A stretch of 64,000 nucleotides of DNA from CAZAPO01 sp044841755 (GCA_044841755.1 JAXOFM010000001.1:1116001-1180000), one strand, 5' to 3'; positions 25,121 to 34,305 are shown, numbered from the stretch's first letter. The notes: generated by a model not told the origin, from the letters alone. A program made the numbers and translations.

Positions 25121-25155
25121 TTGTTTGATTTTTTTCACTGAATAAAAACAAACAA
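25121..25155 (+). repeat. 7-bp inverted repeat upstream of the TIM-barrel genes
   Basis: TTGTTTG (25121-25127) and CAAACAA (25149-25155) enclose a T-rich then A-rich spacer. They lie between the regulator and the first structural gene. It may be a terminator for the AraC gene or an operator; there is no clean T-run after it. Confidence 0.35.
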
Positions 25156-25216
25156 TTTTAGGAAGCTATTTGCTTATTTTCACTACTCACAATTTTTCAT
25201 ATTTAAATTTTTACAA

Positions 25217-26197
25217 ATGAGACAAATAGTTAAACCACTAGTATACACTATACTTTTTTCTTTTTGTGTGCTGGTAAGCTGCAAGAATTCAGAACAAAAG
25301 AAGGAAAGTTCAGAAGATACAGCAGAAACGGAAACAGCCCATACACCATTTTTTAAATTGTCATTAGCACAATGGTCTATGAACAAAATGATCAGATTTG
25401 ATAGTGTTAGTCCTTATACATTTGCTGCAAAAGCAAAGGAATGGGGATTTGAGGGGATTGAATATGTGAGTCAATTATACACTAGAGAGTTGGCTAAGTA
25501 CGATAATGTTGAAGAAGGAATGAAAGCCATTGTAGAACGTTGCAAACAAGAAAGCGAAGCAGCAGGCGTAAAAAATGTATTGATCATGGTTGATCGTGAA
25601 GGAGATTTAGCTTCTCCAGATGAAGCTGCAAGGAATCAGGCGGTAGAAAACCATAAAAAGTGGGTGGATGCAGCTGCAGAATTAGGTTGTCATGCCATTA
25701 GAGTAAATACAAGTGGTACCAATGACCCAGCAGAGTATTTAGCTTCGGCACAAGACGGACTTCGTAAACTTTCAGAGTACGCAGCTACAAAAAATATTAA
25801 TGTAATTGTTGAAAATCATGGAGGCTTGTCTTCAGACGCTCCAAAATTAGTTGAGGTGATCAATGCTGTTAATATGCCAAATTGTGGAACATTACCAGAT
25901 TTTGGAAACTGGTGTATAACCTGGGGAGAGAATGGATGTGATGAAACCTATCCAGATATGTATGATGGACTAGAAAGATTAATGACTGTAGCAAAAGCAG
26001 TTAGTGCGAAAGCACATGATTTTGATGCCGATGGAAACGAAACTGAAAAAGATTATGTCAGAATGCTTCAAATTGTTAAAGATGCAGGATATACAGGATA
26101 TATTGGTGTAGAGTATGAAGGTGAGAAGTTGGGTGAAGCAGAAGGAATTATTGCTACTAGAGATCTATTGATCAATGCTGCAAAGAAAGTTAAATAG
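25217..26197 (+). CDS. Lipoprotein TIM-barrel isomerase/lyase-like, copy 1
   Basis: The 326-residue TIM barrel of the sugar phosphate isomerase/epimerase group is preceded by a lipoprotein signal (lipobox LVSC, about Cys22). The acidic linker after it is followed by FFKLSLAQWSMNKM. Metal-site segments are IVENHGGLSSDA and GTLPDFGNWC, with EYEGEKLGEAEG near the end. It is the first of two tandem paralogues. A xylose-isomerase-like barrel outside the cytoplasm fits a keto-sugar or glycoside lyase rather than a sugar phosphate isomerase. Confidence 0.78.
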   Translation: MRQIVKPLVYTILFSFCVLVSCKNSEQKKESSEDTAETETAHTPFFKLSLAQWSMNKMIRFDSVSPYTFAAKAKEWGFEGIEYVSQLYTRELAKYDNVEEGMKAIVERCKQESEAAGVKNVLIMVDREGDLASPDEAARNQAVENHKKWVDAAAELGCHAIRVNTSGTNDPAEYLASAQDGLRKLSEYAATKNINVIVENHGGLSSDAPKLVEVINAVNMPNCGTLPDFGNWCITWGENGCDETYPDMYDGLERLMTVAKAVSAKAHDFDADGNETEKDYVRMLQIVKDAGYTGYIGVEYEGEKLGEAEGIIATRDLLINAAKKVK

Positions 26198-26205
26198 CAA
26201 GAATT

Positions 26206-27201
26206 ATGAATCGATTTGTTAAAGTCCTTGGTTTAATTGCTGTAATGCTGTTTGTTGTTACTTCATGTAAGAGCAATACAGATAAGAGTGATACTGAGGT
26301 AGTAGAAGCTGACAGTAATGCTAATGTTGAGCAAGCTCCATTTTTTAAGCTATCAGTTGCGCAATGGTCAATGCATAAAATGATTTGGGAAGGAAAAGCT
26401 AGTCCATTTGATTTTGCTAAAAAGGCGAAAGAATGGGGATTTGAGGGTATTGAATATGTAAGTGGTCTTTATAACGAAGAATTAAAAAAGTACGAGTCTT
26501 CTGAAGAGGGGATGAAAGCAATAGTTGAACGTTTAAAAGAAGAAAGTGTAGCGGCAGGTGTTCAAAACCTTTTAATTATGGTTGATGGTGAAGGTAATTT
26601 GGCAGATCCTGACGAAGCGGTAAGAACTGAGGCTATTGAAAATCATAAAAAATGGGTTGATGCTGCAGCCGAATTAGGATGTCATTCAATACGAGTAAAT
26701 ACATTTGGAACTAATGATCCAGCGTTATGGGAAGTTGCAGCGGCTGATGGTTTAAGAAGACTTGCAGCTTATGGAGCTCAAAAGAAAATAGCAATTTTAG
26801 TTGAGAATCATGGGTGGCTTTCATCTGATGCGCCGCTTGTTATGAAAGTAATTAATAATGTAAATAGTGATTACTTAGGTACACTGCCAGATTTTGGGAA
26901 CTGGTGTGTTAAAAGAAAAGATGGAGAACTTTGGGGAGAATGTTTAGAAGAATATCCTGATATGTATGATGGTATTGAAAGAATGATGACAAAGGCACAC
27001 GCCGTAAGCGCAAAATCATATGATTTTGATGAAGCTGGTAATGAAACAAAAATTGATTATAAGCGAATGCTTCAAATAATAAAGGACGCTGGTTACACTG
27101 GATATATAGGTGTAGAATATGAAGGTGGTAGATTGGGTGAGGAAGAAGGAATTATAGCTACAAAAGAACTTCTGATTAATGCATCAAAAGAATTAAACTA
27201 A
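26206..27201 (+). CDS. Lipoprotein TIM-barrel isomerase/lyase-like, copy 2
   Basis: The 331-residue paralogue of the preceding protein is alignable over the full length, including FFKLSVAQWSMHKM, IENHKKWVDAAAELGCHSIRV, VENHGWLSSDA and the C-terminal GYIGVEYEGG. It also has a lipoprotein signal (VTSC). It starts nine bases after copy 1. Copy 2 has an extra short insertion near KRKDGELWGEC. The pair arose by tandem duplication and may act on different anomers or substrates. Confidence 0.78.
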   Translation: MNRFVKVLGLIAVMLFVVTSCKSNTDKSDTEVVEADSNANVEQAPFFKLSVAQWSMHKMIWEGKASPFDFAKKAKEWGFEGIEYVSGLYNEELKKYESSEEGMKAIVERLKEESVAAGVQNLLIMVDGEGNLADPDEAVRTEAIENHKKWVDAAAELGCHSIRVNTFGTNDPALWEVAAADGLRRLAAYGAQKKIAILVENHGWLSSDAPLVMKVINNVNSDYLGTLPDFGNWCVKRKDGELWGECLEEYPDMYDGIERMMTKAHAVSAKSYDFDEAGNETKIDYKRMLQIIKDAGYTGYIGVEYEGGRLGEEEGIIATKELLINASKELN

Positions 27202-27216
27202 AAAACTAACTAACTA

Positions 27217-28446
27217 ATGAAAACTAAAATACAAGCACAACTATCATTTATGATGTTCCTCGAATTTTTTATTTGGGGAGGATGGTTCGTAACTCTAGGC
27301 GCATTTCTTGGAAACAACTTAAGTGCAACAGGAGCGGAAACAGCAATGGCTTATTCAACGCAGTCTTGGGGAGCTATTATAGCACCTTTCATTATTGGCC
27401 TAATTGCAGATAGATATTTCAACGCAGAGAAGATTTTAGGTGTACTACACATTATTGGTGCAATTTTAATGTATCAGATGTCTCAGACAACAGAATTTAG
27501 TGGATTTTACCCTTATGTTCTCGGATACATGATTTTATATATGCCAACATTGGCGCTTGTAAATTCGGTTTCTTTCAATCAAATGAATGACCCTGCAAAA
27601 CAATTTCCAATGGTTAGAGTATTTGGAACAATTGGATGGATCATTGCTGGACTTTTGATCAGTTTTGCTTTTAAATGGGATTCTATTGAGAATATTGGTC
27701 AAGGGATGCTATCTAACACCTTTACAATGGTAGCAATTGCGTCTGCTGTTTTAGGATTGTTTAGCTTCACATTACCAAAAACTCCTCCGAGTACTAAAAA
27801 AGGTGAAAAGGTAACCATATCTGATATATTAGGACTTGAAGCATTAAGTCTTTTAAAAGATAGAAACTTTCTTATTTTCTTTTTGTCTTCAGTATTGATT
27901 TGTATTCCACTAGCATTTTATTATCAAAATATAAGTCCATTTTTAACAGAATTGAAAGTAGAAAACTCTACAGCTTGGGCTTCTGTTGGACAAATTTCCG
28001 AAGTAGGTTTCATGTTGTTGCTTCCGTTCTTTTTTAAGAAATATGGGTTCAAAAAAACAATTCTTTTCGGAATGTTAGCATGGGGAATTAGATATGCCTT
28101 ATTCGCTTATGGAAACGCTGGAGATTTATTCTTTATGTTGGCTATTGGAATTGCGCTACATGGAATATGTTATGATTTCTTCTTCGTATCAGGGCAAATA
28201 TATACCGATTCTAAAGCCGGAGAAAAAGTTAAAAGTGCAGCACAAGGATTAATTACATTGGCTACTTACGGAGTTGGTATGCTAGTAGGCTTCTGGGTTG
28301 CTGGTCAAATAGTTGATAAAAATGCTTTAGCAGATGGTACTCATAGTTGGCAAGATGTATGGACTTTCCCAGCGTTGTTTGCAATTGGAGTGTTGGTTGT
28401 GTTTGCATTATTTTTTAAAAATGAAAAAGTAGAGTATAAAGCTTAA
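27217..28446 (+). CDS. MFS transporter, nucleoside:H+ symporter (NHS) type
   Basis: The 409-residue inner-membrane carrier has about 12 predicted hydrophobic helices. The N-terminus LSFMMFLEFFIWGGWFVTLG and the Asp/Arg loop GLIADRYFNAEKIL between helices 2 and 3 match the NHS/NupG branch of MFS common in Bacteroidota sugar loci. Here the cargo is more likely a sugar or keto-sugar made by the surrounding enzymes than a nucleoside. It takes periplasmic products into the cytoplasm, where the next enzymes act. Confidence 0.85.
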   Translation: MKTKIQAQLSFMMFLEFFIWGGWFVTLGAFLGNNLSATGAETAMAYSTQSWGAIIAPFIIGLIADRYFNAEKILGVLHIIGAILMYQMSQTTEFSGFYPYVLGYMILYMPTLALVNSVSFNQMNDPAKQFPMVRVFGTIGWIIAGLLISFAFKWDSIENIGQGMLSNTFTMVAIASAVLGLFSFTLPKTPPSTKKGEKVTISDILGLEALSLLKDRNFLIFFLSSVLICIPLAFYYQNISPFLTELKVENSTAWASVGQISEVGFMLLLPFFFKKYGFKKTILFGMLAWGIRYALFAYGNAGDLFFMLAIGIALHGICYDFFFVSGQIYTDSKAGEKVKSAAQGLITLATYGVGMLVGFWVAGQIVDKNALADGTHSWQDVWTFPALFAIGVLVVFALFFKNEKVEYKA

Positions 28447-28457
28447 GAGTTTACTTA

Positions 28458-29597
28458 ATGAGTAATAAAATAAGATTAGGAATTTTAGGAGGAGGAGGAG
28501 ATTCTCTTATTGGAATTGTACATAGAATTGCTTCTTCAATGTTTGACAAGTATCAAATTATTGGAGGCGTATTTAACCCGAATTGGGAAGAAAATATTGG
28601 ATTTGCAAGAGGGTTAGCTTTGCCAGAAGATCGAATTTATCTTGATTTTGATAAAATGATAGAGGAGGAGTTGAAACTTCCAGAAGATCAAAGAATACAA
28701 GTGGTATCCATATTAACACCTAACTTTTTGCATTATCCTATGGCAAAAAAGTTACTAGAAAACGGATTTAATGTCATTTGCGAAAAACCAATGACCACTA
28801 CTTATGAAGAGGCTAAGGATCTTAGAGAAACTTTAGCTAATTCAGGGACTATTTTTGCAGTTACTTATACTTATACTGGATACCCAATGATTCGTCAGAT
28901 GCGTCAAATGATTGCAGATGGTGCTATCGGCCCAGTTCAGAAAATAGATTCGCAATATTATCAAGGTTGGATCAACCCGATAATTCATGATCCAGTACAA
29001 CGTGCAAATACATGGCGTTTAGATCCTGATAAAGGAGGAATTAGTTGCTGTATAGGAGATATTGGGACACATGCCTTTGATATGATTGAGTATGTTACAG
29101 GTCTTAGGGTTAATGAAGTTTTAGCTGATCTTAATTACGTTTATGACGATAATGAGATGGATGTTGATGGAACAGTTTTGTTAAGATGTGATAATGGAGC
29201 AAAAGGTCTAATAAGAGCTTCTCAAATTGCTTCTGGAGAAGAAAACAATTTCAGAGTGAATATTTATGGTAAAAAAGGTGGATTAAAATGGGAACAGGAA
29301 AACCCAAACTATTTATACTGGATTCAAGACGGTCACCCGATAAGAGTTTTAAAACCAGGAAACTCATATAACAGTGAAATTAGTCTTGACGGAACCAAAT
29401 TGCCTCCAGGTCATCCAGAAGGTATTTTTGATTCTATGGCAAACATTTATAAGGGTGTTGCAAGAGCAATTAATGGAGAAGAGTATGATCATGGAGAATT
29501 TCCAACTATGATTGATGGTGTGAGAGGTATGAACTTTATTGAGTGCGTAGTTGACTCACACAAAAATGGCAACGTTTGGACAAAAATTGACGATTAA
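28458..29597 (+). CDS. Gfo/Idh/MocA family NAD(P)-dependent oxidoreductase
   Basis: The 379-residue cytoplasmic enzyme has an N-terminal Rossmann fold (LGILGGGGDSLIGIVHR, glycine-rich) and the family EKP motif in NVICEKPMTTTY, followed by the C-terminal alpha/beta substrate domain with GDIGTHAFDM. Members reversibly oxidise or reduce hydroxyls of sugars and inositols, including 3-keto-sugar reduction. No export signal is visible, so it acts after uptake by the MFS carrier 11 bp upstream. Confidence 0.88.
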   Translation: MSNKIRLGILGGGGDSLIGIVHRIASSMFDKYQIIGGVFNPNWEENIGFARGLALPEDRIYLDFDKMIEEELKLPEDQRIQVVSILTPNFLHYPMAKKLLENGFNVICEKPMTTTYEEAKDLRETLANSGTIFAVTYTYTGYPMIRQMRQMIADGAIGPVQKIDSQYYQGWINPIIHDPVQRANTWRLDPDKGGISCCIGDIGTHAFDMIEYVTGLRVNEVLADLNYVYDDNEMDVDGTVLLRCDNGAKGLIRASQIASGEENNFRVNIYGKKGGLKWEQENPNYLYWIQDGHPIRVLKPGNSYNSEISLDGTKLPPGHPEGIFDSMANIYKGVARAINGEEYDHGEFPTMIDGVRGMNFIECVVDSHKNGNVWTKIDD

Positions 29598-29601
29598 TTA
29601 A

Positions 29602-30651
29602 ATGAAAACAATAAAAGGACCAGCAATATTTTTTGCGCAATTCATGGATGATAAAGCGCCATTTAATTCTTTAGATGGTTTATGTAAATGGGCTAGTGAT
29701 CTAGGTTATAAAGGAGTACAAATACCAACAGATCCTACTCTAATAGATCTTTCGTTAGCAGCAGAAAGTCAGATCTATTGCGACGAGTTTAAAGGAAAGG
29801 TTAATAGTTATGGTTTAGAGATCACAGAGTTATCAACACACATTCAAGGGCAATTGGTAGCAGTTCATCCAGCCCATGATATTATGTTTGATGCCTTCGC
29901 ACCAGAGCACTTAAAAGGAAATTATAAAGGGAGAACAGAATGGGCTAAACAGCAAGTAAAAGATGCTGCAGTTGCTAGTGGAAGACTTGGACTAAAAGCA
30001 CATGCTACCTTTTCAGGGTCATTATTATGGCCAGCCGTTCATCCATGGCCACAGCAACCTAAAGGGTTAGTGGATATGGGCTTTAAGGAGTTAGCTGAAC
30101 GTTGGAAGCCTATATTAGATGTTTTTGAAGATAATGGCGTGGCTTGCTGTTATGAAGTACATCCCGTAGAAGATATTCATGACGGCGATACGTTCGAAAG
30201 ATTTTTGGCGGCTGCAGGTAATCACAAAGCTGTGAATATTTTGTACGATCCATCTCATTTTGTGTTGCAACAGTTGGATTATATTCAATATATAGATCAT
30301 TATCATGAGTTTATTAAAGCCTTTCATGTAAAAGACTCAGAATTTAACCCAACGGGAAAGAAAGGAACCTTTGGAGGATATAATGATTGGAGAGACAGAG
30401 CTGGAAGATATCGTTCTCCAGGAGATGGTCAGGTAGATTTTAAGACCATTTTCACAAAGCTTACAGAATATGGTTGTGATGTTTGGGCTGTCCTTGAATG
30501 GGAATGTGTTATAAAAAGCCCAGAACAAGGAGCCAGAGAAGGAGCACCATTTATTAAGCGTCATATTATTGAAGCTACAGAAAAAGCTTTTGATGACTTT
30601 GCAGGAAATGATGTTGATGAAAACCAACTAAGAAAGATTTTGGGGATGTAA
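29602..30651 (+). CDS. Cytoplasmic sugar isomerase/epimerase TIM barrel
   Basis: This is a 349-residue TIM barrel of the AP endonuclease 2 group without a signal peptide. Metal-site residues are suggested by CCYEVHPVEDIHDGD, NILYDPSHFV, FHVKDSEF and AVLEWECV. It lies five bases after the Gfo/Idh/MocA gene, and such pairs occur together in sugar and inositol catabolism. It is probably the intracellular isomerase of the pathway. The specific substrate cannot be read from the sequence. Confidence 0.8.
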   Translation: MKTIKGPAIFFAQFMDDKAPFNSLDGLCKWASDLGYKGVQIPTDPTLIDLSLAAESQIYCDEFKGKVNSYGLEITELSTHIQGQLVAVHPAHDIMFDAFAPEHLKGNYKGRTEWAKQQVKDAAVASGRLGLKAHATFSGSLLWPAVHPWPQQPKGLVDMGFKELAERWKPILDVFEDNGVACCYEVHPVEDIHDGDTFERFLAAAGNHKAVNILYDPSHFVLQQLDYIQYIDHYHEFIKAFHVKDSEFNPTGKKGTFGGYNDWRDRAGRYRSPGDGQVDFKTIFTKLTEYGCDVWAVLEWECVIKSPEQGAREGAPFIKRHIIEATEKAFDDFAGNDVDENQLRKILGM

Positions 30652-30652
30652 T

Positions 30653-31345
30653 ATGTACAAGTTCTGTTACTTAATAATTGTAGCCCTGTTATTCGGTTGC
30701 AAAAGTGAGGAGGATTATAAGATAGTAGATGGATGGACAATCTTATTTGATGGAAGTTCTTATAACCATTGGCGAGGTTTTCAACAAGAAGAGATGCCTG
30801 AGGAATGGATCATTGATGAAGCTGCAATGGCTTATATTCCAAATGAAGAAGGAGGGAATACAATAGTAACTAAAAGAAAGTTCACCAACTTTGAGTTGTC
30901 GTTAGAATGGAAAATTTCTAAAACTGGAAATAGTGGTGTATTTTGGGGAGTAAATGAGGGTGAAAAATACTCAGTAGCTTATCAGACTGGACCAGAAGTT
31001 CAGATCAGAGATAATGAAATGAGTGATAATGTATTGGTGTTGCCAAAACATAGAGCTGGAGCAATTTTTGATATTATTGCTCCTTCTGAAGATGTTACAA
31101 AACCTGTGGGAGAATGGAATCATTGTTTGATCACGATTAATTATAAAACCAATAGAGCTAATGTGGCAATGAATAATGTTGAGGTGTTAGATTTTCCTTT
31201 AGAAGGAAAGGAATGGAATACTATGTTAGAAAACTCTAAGTTTATTGGTTGGGATGGATTTGCTTCACATAAGACAGGTCATATTGCTTTGCAAGATCAT
31301 GGCAATAATGTATGGTATAGAAATATTAAAATAAAAGAATTATAA
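30653..31345 (+). CDS. DUF1080 lipoprotein, copy 1
   Basis: The 230-residue lipoprotein (signal ending LFGC) has one DUF1080 domain (DGWTILFDGSSYNHWRGFQ at its start, GNSGVFWGVNEGEKYSVAYQTGPEVQ split over the core). Such domains hydrolyse 3-keto-glycosides. The start codon follows the stop of the previous gene by one base. The following gene is a close paralogue, so the two are a tandem duplication. Confidence 0.83.
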   Translation: MYKFCYLIIVALLFGCKSEEDYKIVDGWTILFDGSSYNHWRGFQQEEMPEEWIIDEAAMAYIPNEEGGNTIVTKRKFTNFELSLEWKISKTGNSGVFWGVNEGEKYSVAYQTGPEVQIRDNEMSDNVLVLPKHRAGAIFDIIAPSEDVTKPVGEWNHCLITINYKTNRANVAMNNVEVLDFPLEGKEWNTMLENSKFIGWDGFASHKTGHIALQDHGNNVWYRNIKIKEL

Positions 31346-31355
31346 TCTATAAAGG

Positions 31356-32120
31356 ATGAAAAAGTTATTATTAGCATTCATGATTTTAACCTTTGTTATA
31401 GGGTGTAAATCAAAAGAAAAAGAAGCAGTTGTTGAAGAAGAAACTGTAACTGAAAAAGTGAAAGTGACCGAGGTTGCTGCATCAGGAGCAACCAATAATG
31501 ATGACTGGATTATTCTGTTTGATGGGACCAATTATAATAGTTGGAGAGGATACAACACTGATGAAATGTATTCTGAATGGACTATCGAAGATGGAACAAT
31601 GGCTTTTACTCCTGGAGAAGAAGGAGGAAAGAACATTATAACTAAAGAAAAGTTCAAAAATTTCGTATTGTCTTTAGAATGGAAAATATCACCTAAGGGC
31701 AACAGTGGTATTTTTTGGGGAGTTCACGAAGATGAAAAATTTGGAGAGGCTTATCAAACCGGGCCAGAGATTCAAGTGTTAGATAATGCAGAGCATCCAG
31801 ATTCTTTTGTGGCAGAAGGAACCCACAAAGCAGGTTCATTGTACGATATGATTAAGTGTCCACCAGAGTTAGTTAATCCAGCTGGAGAATGGAATCATGT
31901 ATTGTTAGAAATCAATTATGATAACAACTTAGGAAAATTACAGATGAACGGAAAAGAAGCGTTCACCTTTCCGCTTTATGGAGAGGGTTGGGACAAGATG
32001 ATTGAGAACTCTAAATTTAAAGGTTGGGAAGGTTTTGGAGAATATCATGAGGGGCATATTGGACTTCAAGATCATAGCGATAAAGTATGGTATCGCAATA
32101 TTAAGGTTAGAAAAATTTAA
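31356..32120 (+). CDS. DUF1080 lipoprotein, copy 2
   Basis: The 254-residue lipoprotein (lipobox VIGC) has an acidic linker (about 20-50) that copy 1 lacks, then one DUF1080 domain with DDWIILFDGTNYNSWRGY and GNSGIFWGVHEDEKF. The two copies differ mainly in the linker and in the loop near the bound glycan (NAEHPDSF here). A terminator follows at 32157-32183 and ends the plus-strand set. The presumed role is cleavage of 3-keto-glycosides at the cell surface or in the periplasm. Confidence 0.83.
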   Translation: MKKLLLAFMILTFVIGCKSKEKEAVVEEETVTEKVKVTEVAASGATNNDDWIILFDGTNYNSWRGYNTDEMYSEWTIEDGTMAFTPGEEGGKNIITKEKFKNFVLSLEWKISPKGNSGIFWGVHEDEKFGEAYQTGPEIQVLDNAEHPDSFVAEGTHKAGSLYDMIKCPPELVNPAGEWNHVLLEINYDNNLGKLQMNGKEAFTFPLYGEGWDKMIENSKFKGWEGFGEYHEGHIGLQDHSDKVWYRNIKVRKI

Positions 32121-32156
32121 TAGATTGAATACTTGCTAACGTATGTGTTAGTTTTT

Positions 32157-32183
32157 AAAGAGCCTTTATAAAGGCTCTTTTTT
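32157..32183 (+). terminator. Intrinsic terminator after the keto-glycoside set
   Basis: AAAGAGCCTTT / AAAGGCTCTTT is a perfect 11-bp stem with a two-base loop, continuing into T to 32183. It is symmetrical enough to work in both directions but sits behind plus-strand genes. Confidence 0.92.
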
Positions 32184-32233
32184 CATTATATCTGTTTAAT
32201 TTAATGACTTACAACAATTTTTAATCAATTAAT

Positions 32234-33100
32234 ATGAAACGATTAGTTTTATTTTCGGTAGTATTTGTTTTAGCTTTTTCATTGATGCAAGCGCAGACAG
32301 GAAAGGTATTTGATAAACTATCTCATTCAAGTAAAATCTTGAAAATGGACAGAAATTATGCTGTCTATTTACCACCAGATTATGATAGTTCACAACGTAG
32401 TTATCCAGTTTTATATCTATTACATGGTGCTGGAGATGATCAAACAGGTTGGGTGCAGTTTGGTGAGGTTTTACATATTACAGATAAAGCCATAAAGGAA
32501 GGAAAAGTAACACCTATGATTATTGTAATGCCTGATGCTTTTACGACTAAATTGGGATATTTTAATTTACCAGATGGCAGTTGGAATTATGAAGATTATT
32601 TCTTTGAAGAGTTAATGCCCTATGTAGAGCAGAAATACAGAATTAAGAGCGAGAAACGTTATCGTGCTATTGCTGGCTTGTCCATGGGAGGAGGAGGTTC
32701 ATTTATGTATGCACTACATCGCCCCGACCTATTCTCATCTGCGTGTCCGTTAAGTGCTTATATTGGACCTGCCACATTTGAAGAAATGATGGACGGATTT
32801 ACAAACTTCTATAAAATTAGTGTTACTAAAAAGGAAGCTGCACCGTATTTTAAAAGGCATAATGCACTAGAGTTAATAAAAGAAATGACCAAAGAGCAGA
32901 TTGAATCTGTGCGTTGGTACATAGATTGTGGTGATGACGATTTCTTATTCGAAGGTAATAGCTTGATACATATAGAACTAAATAAAAGACAAATAAAACA
33001 TGAATATCGAGTTCGAGATGGAGCACACACTTGGACCTATTGGCGTGAATCACTTCCCGAAGTTTTAAAGTTTGTCTCAGACGCTTTTCATCAGTATTAG
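32234..33100 (+). CDS. Exported esterase, EstA/FrmB-like alpha/beta hydrolase
   Basis: This is a 288-residue protein with a signal peptide (cleavage near LMQAQ, residues 16-20) and an esterase D-like fold: LLHGAGDDQTGW oxyanion region, nucleophile Ser in AGLSMGGGGS, and a C-terminal His in DGAHTWTYW. Related exported esterases of Bacteroidota remove acetyl or feruloyl groups from plant glycans. It stands behind the terminator of the keto-glycoside set with its own short leader, so it may be part of the same sugar-use programme or independent. Confidence 0.82.
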   Translation: MKRLVLFSVVFVLAFSLMQAQTGKVFDKLSHSSKILKMDRNYAVYLPPDYDSSQRSYPVLYLLHGAGDDQTGWVQFGEVLHITDKAIKEGKVTPMIIVMPDAFTTKLGYFNLPDGSWNYEDYFFEELMPYVEQKYRIKSEKRYRAIAGLSMGGGGSFMYALHRPDLFSSACPLSAYIGPATFEEMMDGFTNFYKISVTKKEAAPYFKRHNALELIKEMTKEQIESVRWYIDCGDDDFLFEGNSLIHIELNKRQIKHEYRVRDGAHTWTYWRESLPEVLKFVSDAFHQY

Positions 33101-33195
33101 CTTGTAATTAATACGCCTAGTTTAGGTTACTTTCAGAGTTGATTGTAACAATTGTTTCATTTATGTATCCTTAGTTTAACTAACTATACCACTAA

Positions 33196-33211
33196 GCATG
33201 CTTAAGCATGC
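33196..33211. repeat. Perfect 16-bp palindrome
   Basis: GCATGCTTAAGCATGC reads the same on both strands and lies 25 bp upstream of the lipoprotein start at 33236. No T-run follows. It may be an operator; nothing else supports a function. Confidence 0.5.
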
Positions 33212-33235
33212 ATTAATTAACCAAAATTTTAGTTT

Positions 33236-34246
33236 ATGAAACAACAACTACTTTTATGGGGTATAGTCTTGTCATTATTTGCATGTAGTACTCCCAAACA
33301 ACTTACTCTAGATTCAATTTTTAATAGTCATTTTGATCATAAAATGATTTCAAGCGGACCTAATTATCCTGATTTCAACACCAGAAAAGATAGTATAGAC
33401 CTTTTTTTAATCTCACTACATGAAGGATATACCAAGGAAAAATTCATGCAAAAAGTTGGTTGGAATGATAGCGATTTACAGGAAAAAATTAATCTGTTAA
33501 CCTCAAAGCAATGGCTCACAGGAATAGAAGATTTATATCCAACAGTTTTTATTGCTAACACTGAACAAGGAAAGTCACTTTTTAACTACAGTTTACCCAT
33601 AGCGTTAGAAATTGTTGCATCTATTGAAAGCCAATTACATGCTATAAGATTAGAATATGAACAATTAGACTTAGCAAAAATATATAGTTTTGAAGCCATG
33701 TCATTCCTCATATTAAGCAATGTACTTTTAGATAATTGGCAAATAAATAATGTAGAAAGTAAATTTTTAAAAGCACCAAAGCGTCCAGAGCGTCACGGAA
33801 AGAATTATTACTATGCATTGTTTCAGAACGAATCTTATCCAAAGGAGGCATTTGGTATCTATGGGAATCAATACAGAAGTATTAATGACTCTTTAACAAT
33901 TGCTGTCTATGGTAATAACAGAAATTTGGTAACTAGTCAATTAAATGATTCTGTATTTGTTGAGGATTTAATTGAAAACTTACCTACAATCAACGACAGT
34001 GATAATCAAAAACTTTCATTGATGGCTGATAACTTTTCAGCAAAACTTATTGAGATTTTAGAAACGAATCTTGCTTACAGTAAGCATGCGTATAGAAACA
34101 TGGGCTATGCAAAGGCTATTAGTTTTGAAGAGTTTTACATTTGGTGGTATCATTTTATCTATACCAAGGCAACTAATATGTTAGAAGAGAACGGATTGTT
34201 AGCAGTTCCAGAAACAGGTAATTTCTATTATACAATTAGTAATTAA
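33236..34246 (+). CDS. Lipoprotein of unknown function
   Basis: I do not recognise this 336-residue protein. It opens with a lipoprotein signal (LLLWGIVLSLFAC, Cys17), followed by a mainly helical mature part without membrane helices, with Trp-rich ends (EEFYIWWYHFIYTKA). It has no close neighbours on its strand. A palindrome lies upstream and a terminator downstream, so it is a single transcription unit. The function cannot be inferred. Confidence 0.75.
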   Translation: MKQQLLLWGIVLSLFACSTPKQLTLDSIFNSHFDHKMISSGPNYPDFNTRKDSIDLFLISLHEGYTKEKFMQKVGWNDSDLQEKINLLTSKQWLTGIEDLYPTVFIANTEQGKSLFNYSLPIALEIVASIESQLHAIRLEYEQLDLAKIYSFEAMSFLILSNVLLDNWQINNVESKFLKAPKRPERHGKNYYYALFQNESYPKEAFGIYGNQYRSINDSLTIAVYGNNRNLVTSQLNDSVFVEDLIENLPTINDSDNQKLSLMADNFSAKLIEILETNLAYSKHAYRNMGYAKAISFEEFYIWWYHFIYTKATNMLEENGLLAVPETGNFYYTISN

Positions 34247-34275
34247 AAAAAGCGTACTTATTAAGTACGCTTTTT
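34246..34275. terminator. Bidirectional terminator between the lipoprotein and leuB
   Basis: AAAAAGCGTACTT / AAGTACGCTTTTT form a long stem with a three-base loop. Both flanks are A/T runs, so it can end transcription from either side of these convergent genes. Confidence 0.9.
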
Positions 34276-34305
34276 CGTTGCTACTATTAATCTAAACGTT
34301 GTTTG

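Noticed and set aside
20000..33100. Keto-glycoside locus as a mobile or horizontally acquired island.
   Set aside because: Base composition looks like that of the neighbours, and I see no integrase, transposase, tRNA or flanking repeats.
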